DNA of 22,121 nucleotides, taken from assembly GCA_012797935.1 (NCBI GenBank), contig JAAZOC010000029.1, forward strand, positions 1 to 22,121, given 5' to 3'. This document shows positions 1 through 7,549 of the stretch, piece after piece. The position numbers and the translations under genes are program-made. Below the pieces are notes generated by a model. The model was not told the DNA's origin. It ran no database searches and worked only from the letters and a program-made list of their open reading frames with translations. This stretch comes from Candidatus Microgenomates bacterium (GTDB lineage Bacteria > Patescibacteriota > Dojkabacteria > SC72). Positions within the stretch are counted from its first letter, which is position 1. Every line of letters starts with the position of its first letter.

Positions 1-2
1 CA

Positions 3-899
3 GCAGATATACCTCTTGTAATCATTGCTGATGATATTGAGAATCAAGCTTTAGCAACACTTGTAGTAAACAAGTTAAGAGGAACTCTTGATGTTGTTGC
101 TGTAAAAGCTCCAGGCTTTGGTGATAGGAAGAAAGAAATTTTGAAAGATCTTTCTGTTTTGACTGGAGCAGAATATATCTCAGAGGAAATTGGTAAAACA
201 TTAGATGCTGTTGAACTTACAGATTTAGGTTCTGCTAAGAAAGTAATTGTAAACAAAGAAAAGACAGTTATTGTTGAAGGAAAAGGAGATAAAAAGTCTG
301 TTGGAGAAAGAGTAAAAGAAATAAAAGCTCAAATTGAAAATACAACCTCTGATTATGATAGAGAAAAACTTCAAGAGAGATTAGCTAAAATCTCTGGTGG
401 TGTTGCAGTTATAAAAGTTGGAGCTGCTTCTGAAATAGAGGCAAAAGAAAAGAAAATGAGAATAGAAGATGCGATTCATGCTACTAGAGCAGCAATCGAA
501 GAAGGTGTTGTTGCTGGAGGTGGTTTGGCATTACATAATGCTAAAGATGTTTTGAAGAAGGTTAAACTAGATGATAACGATGAGCAACTAGGTATTGAAA
601 TTCTAAAGAGTATTTTAAGTGAACCATTGAAGCAAATTGCTGAAAATGCTGGTGAAGATGGTGCAGTAGTTGCTGCTAATTGTAAAGATAATGTTGGATT
701 TAATGCAAAGACTGGTGAATATGTAGACATGATTGAAGCAGGTATTATTGATCCTGTTAAGGTAACTAGGTTAGCATTAACAAATGCTGTTTCTGTTGGT
801 TCAATGCTTGTAACTACAGAAGCTGTTGTTGCAGAAATTCCAGAAGAGAAAGACAGCAAAGCTCCTATGGAAATGGGTGGAATGCCTGGAATGATGTAA
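3..899 (+). CDS. groL: Chaperonin GroEL, C-terminal part (5' end outside the window)
   Basis: This is the last 298 codons of the 60 kDa chaperonin, which folds proteins in the cytoplasm as a double ring with GroES and ATP. The frame is open from base 3, so the ATG at 141 is internal and the gene starts upstream of the window. The visible part covers the end of the apical domain and the returning intermediate and equatorial domains. Family landmarks are VKAPGFGDRKKEI, TSDYDREKLQERLAK, GGVAVIKVGAA and IEDAIHATRAAIEEGVVAGG; the last includes the conserved Asp of the ATPase site. The protein ends in the usual Gly/Met-rich tail (MEMGGMPGMM). The TAA stop is followed 21 bases later by a strong terminator, so this is the end of the transcript. 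Identification is certain; nothing can be said about a groES partner. Confidence 0.98.
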   Translation, partial: ADIPLVIIADDIENQALATLVVNKLRGTLDVVAVKAPGFGDRKKEILKDLSVLTGAEYISEEIGKTLDAVELTDLGSAKKVIVNKEKTVIVEGKGDKKSVGERVKEIKAQIENTTSDYDREKLQERLAKISGGVAVIKVGAASEIEAKEKKMRIEDAIHATRAAIEEGVVAGGGLALHNAKDVLKKVKLDDNDEQLGIEILKSILSEPLKQIAENAGEDGAVVAANCKDNVGFNAKTGEYVDMIEAGIIDPVKVTRLALTNAVSVGSMLVTTEAVVAEIPEEKDSKAPMEMGGMPGMM

Positions 900-916
900 T
901 ACTTTGTATCTAAGTT

Positions 917-940
917 AAGAGGGGCAGAAATGCCCCTTTT
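917..940 (+). terminator. Intrinsic terminator after groEL, possibly bidirectional
   Basis: A perfect 6-bp GC stem, GGGGCA (921-926) and TGCCCC (931-936), encloses the tetraloop GAAA and is followed by TTTT (937-940). Purines at 917-920 (AAGA) could extend it on the other side. It lies between convergent genes, and the stop codon of the minus-strand gene (939-941) sits in its T-run. It may therefore serve both strands, although the U-tract is weaker on the minus strand. It is the only clear hairpin terminator I see in the window. Confidence 0.9.
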
Positions 941-1397
941 AATTTCTAACGATATTTATCCAGTTGTCTTTTAACCATTTATCTGCCATCTTTTGTTCTT
1001 CTAGAAGATCCCTTTTAGCTAATTCTTTGTTGATAATATTACCCTGATGAGGATTTAAAAATCTTTTTTCTAAAGGAGAACTAAAACCATGTGCATAATG
1101 ACACAACTCATGCGCGACTGTTGCTCTAACTACATATTCCGGAATACAGTCATTCTTGTAGTAACTAGTAATTGTTATCACAGTAATACTCTTGTCATCT
1201 TGCACTAAATAATCATCTTTTTTCTTTCTTAGCACACTCTTTATTCTTGTCCCACCTCTGGCCAATTTAATACTGCCTAGTTGCCTTTTAGAATATTTTC
1301 CAAATTTGATAACGACTAAATTCTTTCTTGGAATATCACAAAAATGATTCTCCCAAATATCATACAAAATATCTTCCAAAAAATTATTATCTCTCAT
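939..1397 (-). CDS. SprT-like zinc metallopeptidase
   Basis: A 152-residue protein with a gluzincin-type site HELCH at residues 96-100, a further His at 103, and a downstream His in the segment NPHQGN (His117). This is the layout of SprT/Wss1-like domains (HExxH plus a distal H followed by G), in which two His and a third His bind zinc and Glu acts as the base. Length fits the minimal domain of that family. The N-terminal half is basic (KYSKRQLGSIKLARGG) and could bind nucleic acid; bacterial SprT function is poorly defined, while eukaryotic relatives cut DNA-protein crosslinks. No signal peptide is seen, so it is probably cytoplasmic. It ends in the groEL terminator and diverges from the ABC transporter gene 34 bases away. 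Family confidence is good; role is unknown. Confidence 0.75.
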   Translation of the reverse strand: MRDNNFLEDILYDIWENHFCDIPRKNLVVIKFGKYSKRQLGSIKLARGGTRIKSVLRKKKDDYLVQDDKSITVITITSYYKNDCIPEYVVRATVAHELCHYAHGFSSPLEKRFLNPHQGNIINKELAKRDLLEEQKMADKWLKDNWINIVRN

Positions 1398-1419
1398 TCA
1401 ATAACTTCTACCATCATGT

Positions 1420-1431
1420 TATTATGATAAG
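1420..1431 (+). promoter_or_regulatory. -10 element of a leaderless promoter, ABC transporter
   Basis: TATTAT (1420-1425) is followed by six bases (GATAAG) and then the ATG at 1432. With the usual 6-7 base distance from -10 to the start site, transcription would begin at the start codon. No clear -35 and no Shine-Dalgarno are present. The region is shared with the divergent SprT-like gene. Confidence 0.55.
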
Positions 1432-3246
1432 ATGATACTACAAAAGATAAAACAAAAGTGCATAACCTCAGTAAAAGTATTGAAATTTGTATATGGTAAC
1501 TATACTTTTGTGGCAATACTTCGAGATATACTTTTTCTCATCTCTACATTTGCTGAAATATATGGAATTACAGTTTTAGGTAAGTTCATTGATGAAGCTA
1601 CAAAAATATTCCTAGAATGGAAGTCATTTGAACTAGTACAGTTCTTAGGATCGGAAGTCTTCCTGTATCTTGCACTCATTCTTACACTTTCAGTAGTTGC
1701 TTTAGTTTGCACAAAAGCTAGAGAATATCTCTACAATGTAATCTATGAAAAGGTTTGGGAAGATGCTCAGTGTATGATTGTCGATAAAGTATCAAGATCA
1801 AACTTACACGACATTGAAAAAGATGAATTCCAAGATAAGGTCACATACGCACCTGCATTTTCAATGGCAAGGATAATATTAACATATGATAATTTCTCAA
1901 CTATTTTAAGCAGTACACTTAGGTTGGTAAGTGCTTTAGCTATTCTTTATTCTACAATGGGGCTATCTGTACTATTCCTTTTGATTGTAGTCCTTCCTGA
2001 AGTAATAGTAGTCCATTTAAGAAGAAGAAATATTAGAGAATATCAAGATAGTGGGGTTGGCAAGTTAAGATTTTTGAACTACATTCAAAATATTGCTTTA
2101 ACAGTATCAAATTTCCTTGAGCTTAGAGTAAATAATATATATTCGCATTTGAAAAGAAGATATGTAAATGAATATGATGAATATCTTGATGGATACTTAA
2201 ATAGTCAATTCCTTTTCTACAGAGATAACATTTCAGCTTTAGTTGTTGGTCAAACCTTAAAATTTGTATACATCATATACATAGTTTCTGTTACTCTTGT
2301 TAAAGGAATATCCTTTGGTAGCTTTAAAGCTTTATATGATTATGTTGATGTTGCATATTCAAGTGTTTTAAATATCTTAAATTCACTATCTTTGATATCA
2401 AATAATCTAGGATATGTAGATAAATTCTTTGAATTGATCGAATACAAAGGATTTGGTGATCAAGAACATGGAGATATAAAGCTTGCAAACCATACTCCAA
2501 AATTAGAGTTTAAGAATCTTTCTTTTGCATATCCAGATGATCCATCTACTAAAATCCTTAAAAACCTTGATGTTGAATTGAATCCTGGAGAAAAAATAGC
2601 ATTTTTTGGTGGTGATGGCTCTGGAAAAAGTACAACAGTAAAAATACTGACAGGATTATATCCTTTGGAAAAAGGAGGATATCTTTTAGATGGTCATCAG
2701 ACAAAAGATTTGGATAGAGGTGAGTTGAAGAGAAAACTATCTGTAATATTCCAAGACTTTATCAATTACCATTTTAGTCTGAAAGAAAATATTGTCATAT
2801 CCGGACAAAGAATTAATGTTGAAAATGATCTTTACAAAAAGGTTTCAGATATAGCCGGAGTAAATAAGTTTAAAAAGATGGTTCATATTGATGATACAAG
2901 TATTCTTGGTAAAACTTTTGCTTCTGGAAGAGATCTTTCTCCTGGATATTGGCAAAGATTAGCAATTGCAAGAATGCTTTACAGAAACAAAAGAATCTTC
3001 ATTATGGATGAGCCATTTACATACATAGATGATGTATCAGCTGAAGATATCATTAACGATATATTTGAATTTTTGGGGAAGGATCGTTCACTAATATTCA
3101 TTACTAGAAGTACAAAGCATTTAGAGAAATTTGATAGGATCTACTATTTCGAAAATGGCAGAGTCATAGAATCTGGTTCGTGGAAGGAATTGATGAAGTC
3201 AAAAGGTAGACTTTACGAAGAAAGCAAATTACAAAAGGTTTCTTAA
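1432..3246 (+). CDS. ABC exporter half-transporter (membrane domain fused to ATPase)
   Basis: A 604-residue protein with an N-terminal hydrophobic domain (about residues 20-330, several spans) and a C-terminal nucleotide-binding domain. Visible ATPase motifs are Walker A GGDGSGKST (393-401), Q-loop FQDF, signature LSPGYWQ (502-508; canonical LSGGQ is altered at positions 3 and 5) and Walker B IFIMDEP with Glu527. The switch region reads FITRST, so the usual His is Arg559. Such proteins dimerise to pump lipids, peptides or drugs outward across the membrane; the substrate here is unknown. The altered signature and missing switch His could mean slow or asymmetric hydrolysis, perhaps with a second half-transporter encoded elsewhere. 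The start fits a -10 box six bases upstream. folD follows 28 bases after the stop but has its own promoter. Confidence 0.9.
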   Translation: MILQKIKQKCITSVKVLKFVYGNYTFVAILRDILFLISTFAEIYGITVLGKFIDEATKIFLEWKSFELVQFLGSEVFLYLALILTLSVVALVCTKAREYLYNVIYEKVWEDAQCMIVDKVSRSNLHDIEKDEFQDKVTYAPAFSMARIILTYDNFSTILSSTLRLVSALAILYSTMGLSVLFLLIVVLPEVIVVHLRRRNIREYQDSGVGKLRFLNYIQNIALTVSNFLELRVNNIYSHLKRRYVNEYDEYLDGYLNSQFLFYRDNISALVVGQTLKFVYIIYIVSVTLVKGISFGSFKALYDYVDVAYSSVLNILNSLSLISNNLGYVDKFFELIEYKGFGDQEHGDIKLANHTPKLEFKNLSFAYPDDPSTKILKNLDVELNPGEKIAFFGGDGSGKSTTVKILTGLYPLEKGGYLLDGHQTKDLDRGELKRKLSVIFQDFINYHFSLKENIVISGQRINVENDLYKKVSDIAGVNKFKKMVHIDDTSILGKTFASGRDLSPGYWQRLAIARMLYRNKRIFIMDEPFTYIDDVSAEDIINDIFEFLGKDRSLIFITRSTKHLEKFDRIYYFENGRVIESGSWKELMKSKGRLYEESKLQKVS

Positions 3247-3262
3247 AATACAAAATATCCTG

Positions 3263-3274
3263 TAAAATAGAACA
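3263..3274 (+). promoter_or_regulatory. -10 element of a leaderless promoter, folD operon
   Basis: TGTAAAAT (3261-3268) is an extended -10 box: TG, one base, then TAAAAT (3263-3268). Six bases (AGAACA) separate it from the ATG at 3275. This predicts a transcript starting at or next to the folD start codon. It would drive folD, glyA, thyX-like and dcd. Confidence 0.55.
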
Positions 3275-4129
3275 ATGGAGATATTAGATGGAAAAAATAT
3301 ATCTCAGAGAATACTAGATAGTATCTCTGATGAAGTAAGAAATATTCGTAAAGATGGTAAAAGAATACCAAGGTTGGATATGATTCTCGTTGGTGATGAC
3401 TATGGAAGTATTAAGTATGTCGGCATGAAAGAAAAAACTGCTATAGAAGTTGGTATAGAGGGAAAAGTTCACCATTTAGATAATGATGTAAATACTTTAG
3501 ATGTTATCAATCTTGTTGAATCATTAAATAAATCTGAGGAAGTTGATGGATATATGATTCAATTACCTTTGCCAGAGCATATTAATACAAATCTTGTTTT
3601 AGATTCAATAGCTCCACAAAAAGATGTAGATGGTTTAACACCTACGAATTTAGGAAAACTTTTTCAAAAAGACAAATCTTCTATACCTCCAGCAACACCA
3701 TTGGGTATTATGAAATTGCTTGAAGCATATAATATAAAAACATTTGGTAAGAATGTTGTAATTCTAGGAGCAAGTAATATTGTTGGAACACCACTTGCAG
3801 CTATGATGCTAGAGAAAAATGCTACTGTTACACTTTGTAATTCACATACTGTAGATATACAGAATATAACTAAAAATGCTGATATTTTAATCTCTGCAAC
3901 TGGAAATCCATTGCTAATAAAAAAGCACTACTTGAAGGACGATTGTGTTGTTGTAGATGTTGGCTCAAATAAACATCCTGAAACAGGGAAACTTGTTGGT
4001 GATGTTGATTGGCAAGATGTACAAGGAGTACCTTCATATATAACCCCAGTACCTGGTGGAGTTGGCCCAATGACAATAGCTTGTCTCATGCTTAATTTGA
4101 TGAACTGTTACAAAAATGGAAAAAGATAA
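3275..4129 (+). CDS. folD: Bifunctional methylenetetrahydrofolate dehydrogenase / methenyltetrahydrofolate cyclohydrolase
   Basis: FolD interconverts 5,10-methylene-, 5,10-methenyl- and 10-formyl-tetrahydrofolate in the cytoplasm, using NAD(P). The 284-residue length is normal for a monofunctional FolD. The active-site helix reads YVGMKEK, with Tyr48 and catalytic Lys52. The family motifs IQLPLP (Gln96), DVDGLTP (Asp119), PATPLGIMKLL, the Rossmann loop GASNIVGTPLA, and the C-terminal TPVPGGVGPMT are all present and intact. The 3' end overlaps the glyA start by 14 bases, indicating translational coupling. Its neighbours glyA, thyX-like and dcd make folate-dependent dTMP synthesis the likely main use of the cofactor here. 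Identification is firm. Confidence 0.97.
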   Translation: MEILDGKNISQRILDSISDEVRNIRKDGKRIPRLDMILVGDDYGSIKYVGMKEKTAIEVGIEGKVHHLDNDVNTLDVINLVESLNKSEEVDGYMIQLPLPEHINTNLVLDSIAPQKDVDGLTPTNLGKLFQKDKSSIPPATPLGIMKLLEAYNIKTFGKNVVILGASNIVGTPLAAMMLEKNATVTLCNSHTVDIQNITKNADILISATGNPLLIKKHYLKDDCVVVDVGSNKHPETGKLVGDVDWQDVQGVPSYITPVPGGVGPMTIACLMLNLMNCYKNGKR

Positions 4130-5345
4130 AAAGATAGAATCATTAATAAAAGAAGAAGCAAGAAGACAAATAGAAGGAATTGAGTTAATAGCTTCAGAGA
4201 ACTATGTCTCAGAGGATGTGTTAGAAGCAATGGGCTCAATACTTACAAATAAATATTCAGAAGGGTATCCATCTAAAAGATATTATGGTGGGAACGAATA
4301 TATTGATGAAATCGAAAAGGAAGCTATTCAAAGAGCAAAGGATCTTTTTGGTGCTGGGTATGTTAATGTTCAACCATATTCTGGCTCGCCTGCTAACTTA
4401 GCTGTACATTTCGCATTGATAGAGAAAGGGGATAAAACACTAGGAATGGCATTGGATGCAGGTGGTCATCTTACACATGGTTTTAAAGTTTCGATATCAG
4501 GTAAATATTTTGATTCTGCAAGCTATGGAGTGAATGCTGATGGATATATAGATTATGAAGAGGTGAGAGAAATTGCAAAATCACATAAGCCAAAATTGAT
4601 TTGGGCTGGGTTCTCTGCATATTCAAGAATTGTAGATTGGAATGAATTTAGGAAAATAGCTGATGAAGTTGGAGCATATCTTGTTGCTGATATCTCACAT
4701 GTCGCAGGATTGATTGCTGCTGGTTTGTATCCTTCTCCAGTCGGAATTGCGGATGTGGTGACAACGACCACCCACAAAACTCTGAGAGGCCCTAGAGGTG
4801 CCATAATTATGTGCAAGGAGGAACTAGGGGAGAAAATAGATAAAGCAGTATTTCCTGGGTTACAGGGAGGTCCACACAACCATACTACAGCAGCTATAGC
4901 TGTAGCATTAAAGGAAGCAAACACAAGTGAGTTTAAAGAATATGCAAAACAAATAATTGCTAATTCAAAAACTCTTGCAAATGAATTGAAATCCAAAGGA
5001 TATGAAATAGTATCAGGAGGAACAGATAATCATCTTTTCCTTTTAGATTGTATCAAATCTTGTAATATGACAGGTTCCGAACTCTCAAATCTACTTGAAA
5101 AAGTAAATATCACAGTAAACAAAAATGCAATTCCAAAAGACGAACGAAAGCCATGGGATCCATCTGGGATTAGAATTGGTACTCCAGCAATCACGACAAG
5201 AGGACTAAAGGAGAACGATATGAAAGTAGTTGCTGAATATATTGATAGAGCAGTAAAATCAAAAGATAATGATTCAGAATTAGAAAAATTAAAGGAAGAA
5301 ATAAAGAATTTCATGTCTAGCTTCCCGATACCAGGAATAAAATAA
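4116..5345 (+). CDS. glyA: Serine hydroxymethyltransferase
   Basis: GlyA is a PLP enzyme that transfers the serine hydroxymethyl group to tetrahydrofolate, giving glycine and 5,10-methylene-THF. The 409-residue length is typical. Landmarks are the N-terminal IELIASENY, the substrate/PLP segment YSEGYPSKRYYGG, VNVQPYSGSPAN, DISHVAGLIAAG, and the PLP-lysine motif TTTTHKTLRGPRG, with the Schiff-base Lys at 221. PGLQGGPHNH follows as expected. The gene starts inside folD with no recognisable Shine-Dalgarno, so coupling to folD translation is likely. Its product is the one-carbon donor used by ThyX-type thymidylate synthase, encoded next. Identification is certain. Confidence 0.98.
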   Translation: MEKDKKIESLIKEEARRQIEGIELIASENYVSEDVLEAMGSILTNKYSEGYPSKRYYGGNEYIDEIEKEAIQRAKDLFGAGYVNVQPYSGSPANLAVHFALIEKGDKTLGMALDAGGHLTHGFKVSISGKYFDSASYGVNADGYIDYEEVREIAKSHKPKLIWAGFSAYSRIVDWNEFRKIADEVGAYLVADISHVAGLIAAGLYPSPVGIADVVTTTTHKTLRGPRGAIIMCKEELGEKIDKAVFPGLQGGPHNHTTAAIAVALKEANTSEFKEYAKQIIANSKTLANELKSKGYEIVSGGTDNHLFLLDCIKSCNMTGSELSNLLEKVNITVNKNAIPKDERKPWDPSGIRIGTPAITTRGLKENDMKVVAEYIDRAVKSKDNDSELEKLKEEIKNFMSSFPIPGIK

Positions 5346-5357
5346 TTTACTAAAAAA

Positions 5358-6953
5358 ATGAAACTAAGTTTTAGAAAAGACCTAAATATTGCCTCTCTCG
5401 TCTCTGAATCTAATTGGAATAAATTCAAAGTACACACTCTTCTTCAAAATTCTGAAAAGAAACAACCATCAATAAATGCATATCTTGGAGCTAGATACAG
5501 TAGATCTTCTGATTCAATTATAGATATTGCTAATGAAATAATGAAGAGTAATACAGATGCTGCTGAGAAATTGGAAAAAATATTTTCTGGATATGGTCAT
5601 AAATCAGTAGGAGATATGGCTGATCTTTTTGTATGTGTTGAAAATATACCAATATACACAGCAATGAAATTTTTCTATATGACATCTGTAGTAGCAGGAC
5701 AAGAGAGATCAACTAGATATCAGAATTTTGATAATCCTGAATTTGTTAAAATTCCAAGAGAGGTATGTGATGATAATGAAGTAAGAAAAGGATATGAAAG
5801 AATTATGATGAAGCAAATGAAAGATTACAGAGAAATGTTGAAGGTCACAAAGGATTCATTGTCTAAAGTTTTTCAAATTAATGAAGAAAGCCAACAGGAA
5901 GTTTCTGCTCTGAAATCAAGAACGTTTGATGTTGTCAGATATTTCTTGCCATATGGTTTAAACACTAGTGATGCATTCTTGATGTCTGCAAGGAACTGGT
6001 CTGAAATAATTAGTTATCTTTGTTCAAGTGATTCTGTTGTAGAGAATGAATTATATAGTTTGTTGTTAAATCTTCTTGGTGAATCAAAACTTGATGTAAA
6101 AGGATATATTAGAGAAGCAGATGGTTTGCTTAGACATACGGATGCCAATTGTTGTAGAAAGATTTCAACAAAAGAAATTCTTGCATACTTAGATAAAACC
6201 ATAAACAGAGAACAAGTTGAGGATATTATTACAAATGAATGTGATTCTGTTACAGTTACATATGCCCCTGATTGCACTGAAACTTTGATATCCCACTATG
6301 AATCACTTCTTAATCCTTTGGGTTCAAAAGAAGAGTTTGAATTTTCTGAAGAGGATCAGGAGAACATAGGTTCTATTCTTTTTGATAACCATGATCATCA
6401 TCATTTGATGGGTAACATTGGTCAATCAGGAGCAATTAAGATTTCAGGTTTTGCATCTTTAGGAACATTAAAAGATTTAAATAGGCACAGAAGTTTAGAA
6501 AGATTTATTCCTCTTTTTCATGATGAAATAGATTTGGATCAGGAACTAAAGAGAAAAAACAGTGAATGTTTTGTATTGTGTGATTATTTGGAGATTCAAT
6601 CTCTTTCTAAGCTTAAGAAAGAATTTCAAAGTAGGTTGGAGGAAACATATGAGATGATTAAAGAGTGGAGAAAGAGTTCTAAAGATGTTCTTTCAAAAGA
6701 GGTGTGTGATGAATTTACAAAGTATTTATTACCTCATGCTCATAGTACAAGGTATATATTTTATGGTTCTTTTGATGATTATCAGTATATTATTAATTTA
6801 AGAACAAGGAATGGTGGGCATATTGCATATAGAAGATTAGTATATCAATGGTTAAGAAAGCTAAGTTACAAGGATCTTATTTGGAGACCTTTACTAAAAA
6901 AAATAGTAGAGCCAAGAATTGATGACAAGCATCAATTTATAGATAGAAGTTAA
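5358..6953 (+). CDS. thyX: Double-length ThyX-family (FAD-dependent thymidylate synthase) protein
   Basis: A 531-residue protein that reads as two ThyX-like halves; the usual ThyX is about 210-260 residues. Half one has the family GHKS motif (80-83), then QERSTRY (115-121) where the canonical signature is RHRxxxxNExSxRY; it keeps the Ser/Arg end but has Met-Thr-Ser in place of Arg-His-Arg. It also has a FLPYGLNTSDAFLMSAR segment, equivalent to the ARxxLP...T...NxR region. Half two has a His-rich turn (345-349), DLNRHRSLERF with Arg-His-Arg at 376-378, and a LLPHAHSTRY...NLRTRNGGHIAYRR C-terminus. The two halves thus carry complementary parts of the signature. ThyX methylates dUMP with methylene-THF and NADPH; the folD, glyA and dcd neighbours support that role. 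Whether it is active is inference. Confidence 0.8.
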   Translation: MKLSFRKDLNIASLVSESNWNKFKVHTLLQNSEKKQPSINAYLGARYSRSSDSIIDIANEIMKSNTDAAEKLEKIFSGYGHKSVGDMADLFVCVENIPIYTAMKFFYMTSVVAGQERSTRYQNFDNPEFVKIPREVCDDNEVRKGYERIMMKQMKDYREMLKVTKDSLSKVFQINEESQQEVSALKSRTFDVVRYFLPYGLNTSDAFLMSARNWSEIISYLCSSDSVVENELYSLLLNLLGESKLDVKGYIREADGLLRHTDANCCRKISTKEILAYLDKTINREQVEDIITNECDSVTVTYAPDCTETLISHYESLLNPLGSKEEFEFSEEDQENIGSILFDNHDHHHLMGNIGQSGAIKISGFASLGTLKDLNRHRSLERFIPLFHDEIDLDQELKRKNSECFVLCDYLEIQSLSKLKKEFQSRLEETYEMIKEWRKSSKDVLSKEVCDEFTKYLLPHAHSTRYIFYGSFDDYQYIINLRTRNGGHIAYRRLVYQWLRKLSYKDLIWRPLLKKIVEPRIDDKHQFIDRS

Positions 6954-6971
6954 ATTTATTTTAAAATATTT

Positions 6972-7541
6972 ATGATTCTTTCAGACAAGAGTATTAAGGA
7001 GAAATTAAAAGGAAAGGCAATCTCAATAGAGCCTTTTAAAGAAGAGTTTCTTCAACCAGCATCATATGATTTGCATTTAGATAAGTATTTCTTAGTTTTC
7101 AATAAAGAGGAGATTGGTATGTTAGATGTGAAGGAAAAACCAAAGAAGCTAATGAGGGAAATAGTGGCAAATGAAAAAGATGGTTTTGTTATACATCCAG
7201 GGGAATTTGTATTAGCGAATATTGTAGAGATAACTGGTGTTGATAATAAGCATGTTGGTAGGTTAGAGGGTAAGAGTTCTTTAGGAAGAATAGGTTTGAT
7301 TATACATGCTACTGCTGGTTTCTTGGATCCAGGAAACAAATTGAGATTAACATTAGAATTAGCGAATGTATCCCCAATTCCAATTAAGATTTATCCTGGA
7401 ATGAAAATAGCTCAAATAGCATTTGAGGAATTATCTACTGAGTGTGAAAGACCATATGGTTCATCTACACTTAATAGTAAATACAAAGGTGATTTAAAAG
7501 TTAAAGAAAGCCAGATGTGGAAAAACTTTAATAAAAAGTAA
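6972..7541 (+). CDS. dcd: dCTP deaminase (possibly bifunctional, dUMP-forming)
   Basis: A 189-residue trimer-type protein of the dUTPase/dCTP deaminase superfamily. Visible motifs are LQPASYDLHL, HPGEFVLA, EGKSSLGRIGL (Ser102-Ser103 and Arg106) and LTLELAN with the catalytic Glu129, matching Ser111/Arg115/Glu138 of the E. coli enzyme. It converts dCTP to dUTP, or to dUMP if bifunctional. The segment HATAGFLDPG resembles the TAG(W/F)(I/L)D form of archaeal bifunctional DCD-DUT enzymes more than the TAHRIDPG of E. coli, so direct dUMP production is possible but not proven. It starts 18 bases after the ThyX-like gene and would supply its substrate. It converges on the next gene with 8 bases between stop codons and no terminator. 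Confidence 0.93.
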   Translation: MILSDKSIKEKLKGKAISIEPFKEEFLQPASYDLHLDKYFLVFNKEEIGMLDVKEKPKKLMREIVANEKDGFVIHPGEFVLANIVEITGVDNKHVGRLEGKSSLGRIGLIIHATAGFLDPGNKLRLTLELANVSPIPIKIYPGMKIAQIAFEELSTECERPYGSSTLNSKYKGDLKVKESQMWKNFNKK

Positions 7542-7549
7542 TCCTTCTC

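Noticed and set aside
141..899. GroEL starting at the ATG at 141
   Set aside because: The frame is open and matches GroEL from base 3, so the gene is cut by the window edge and this Met is internal.
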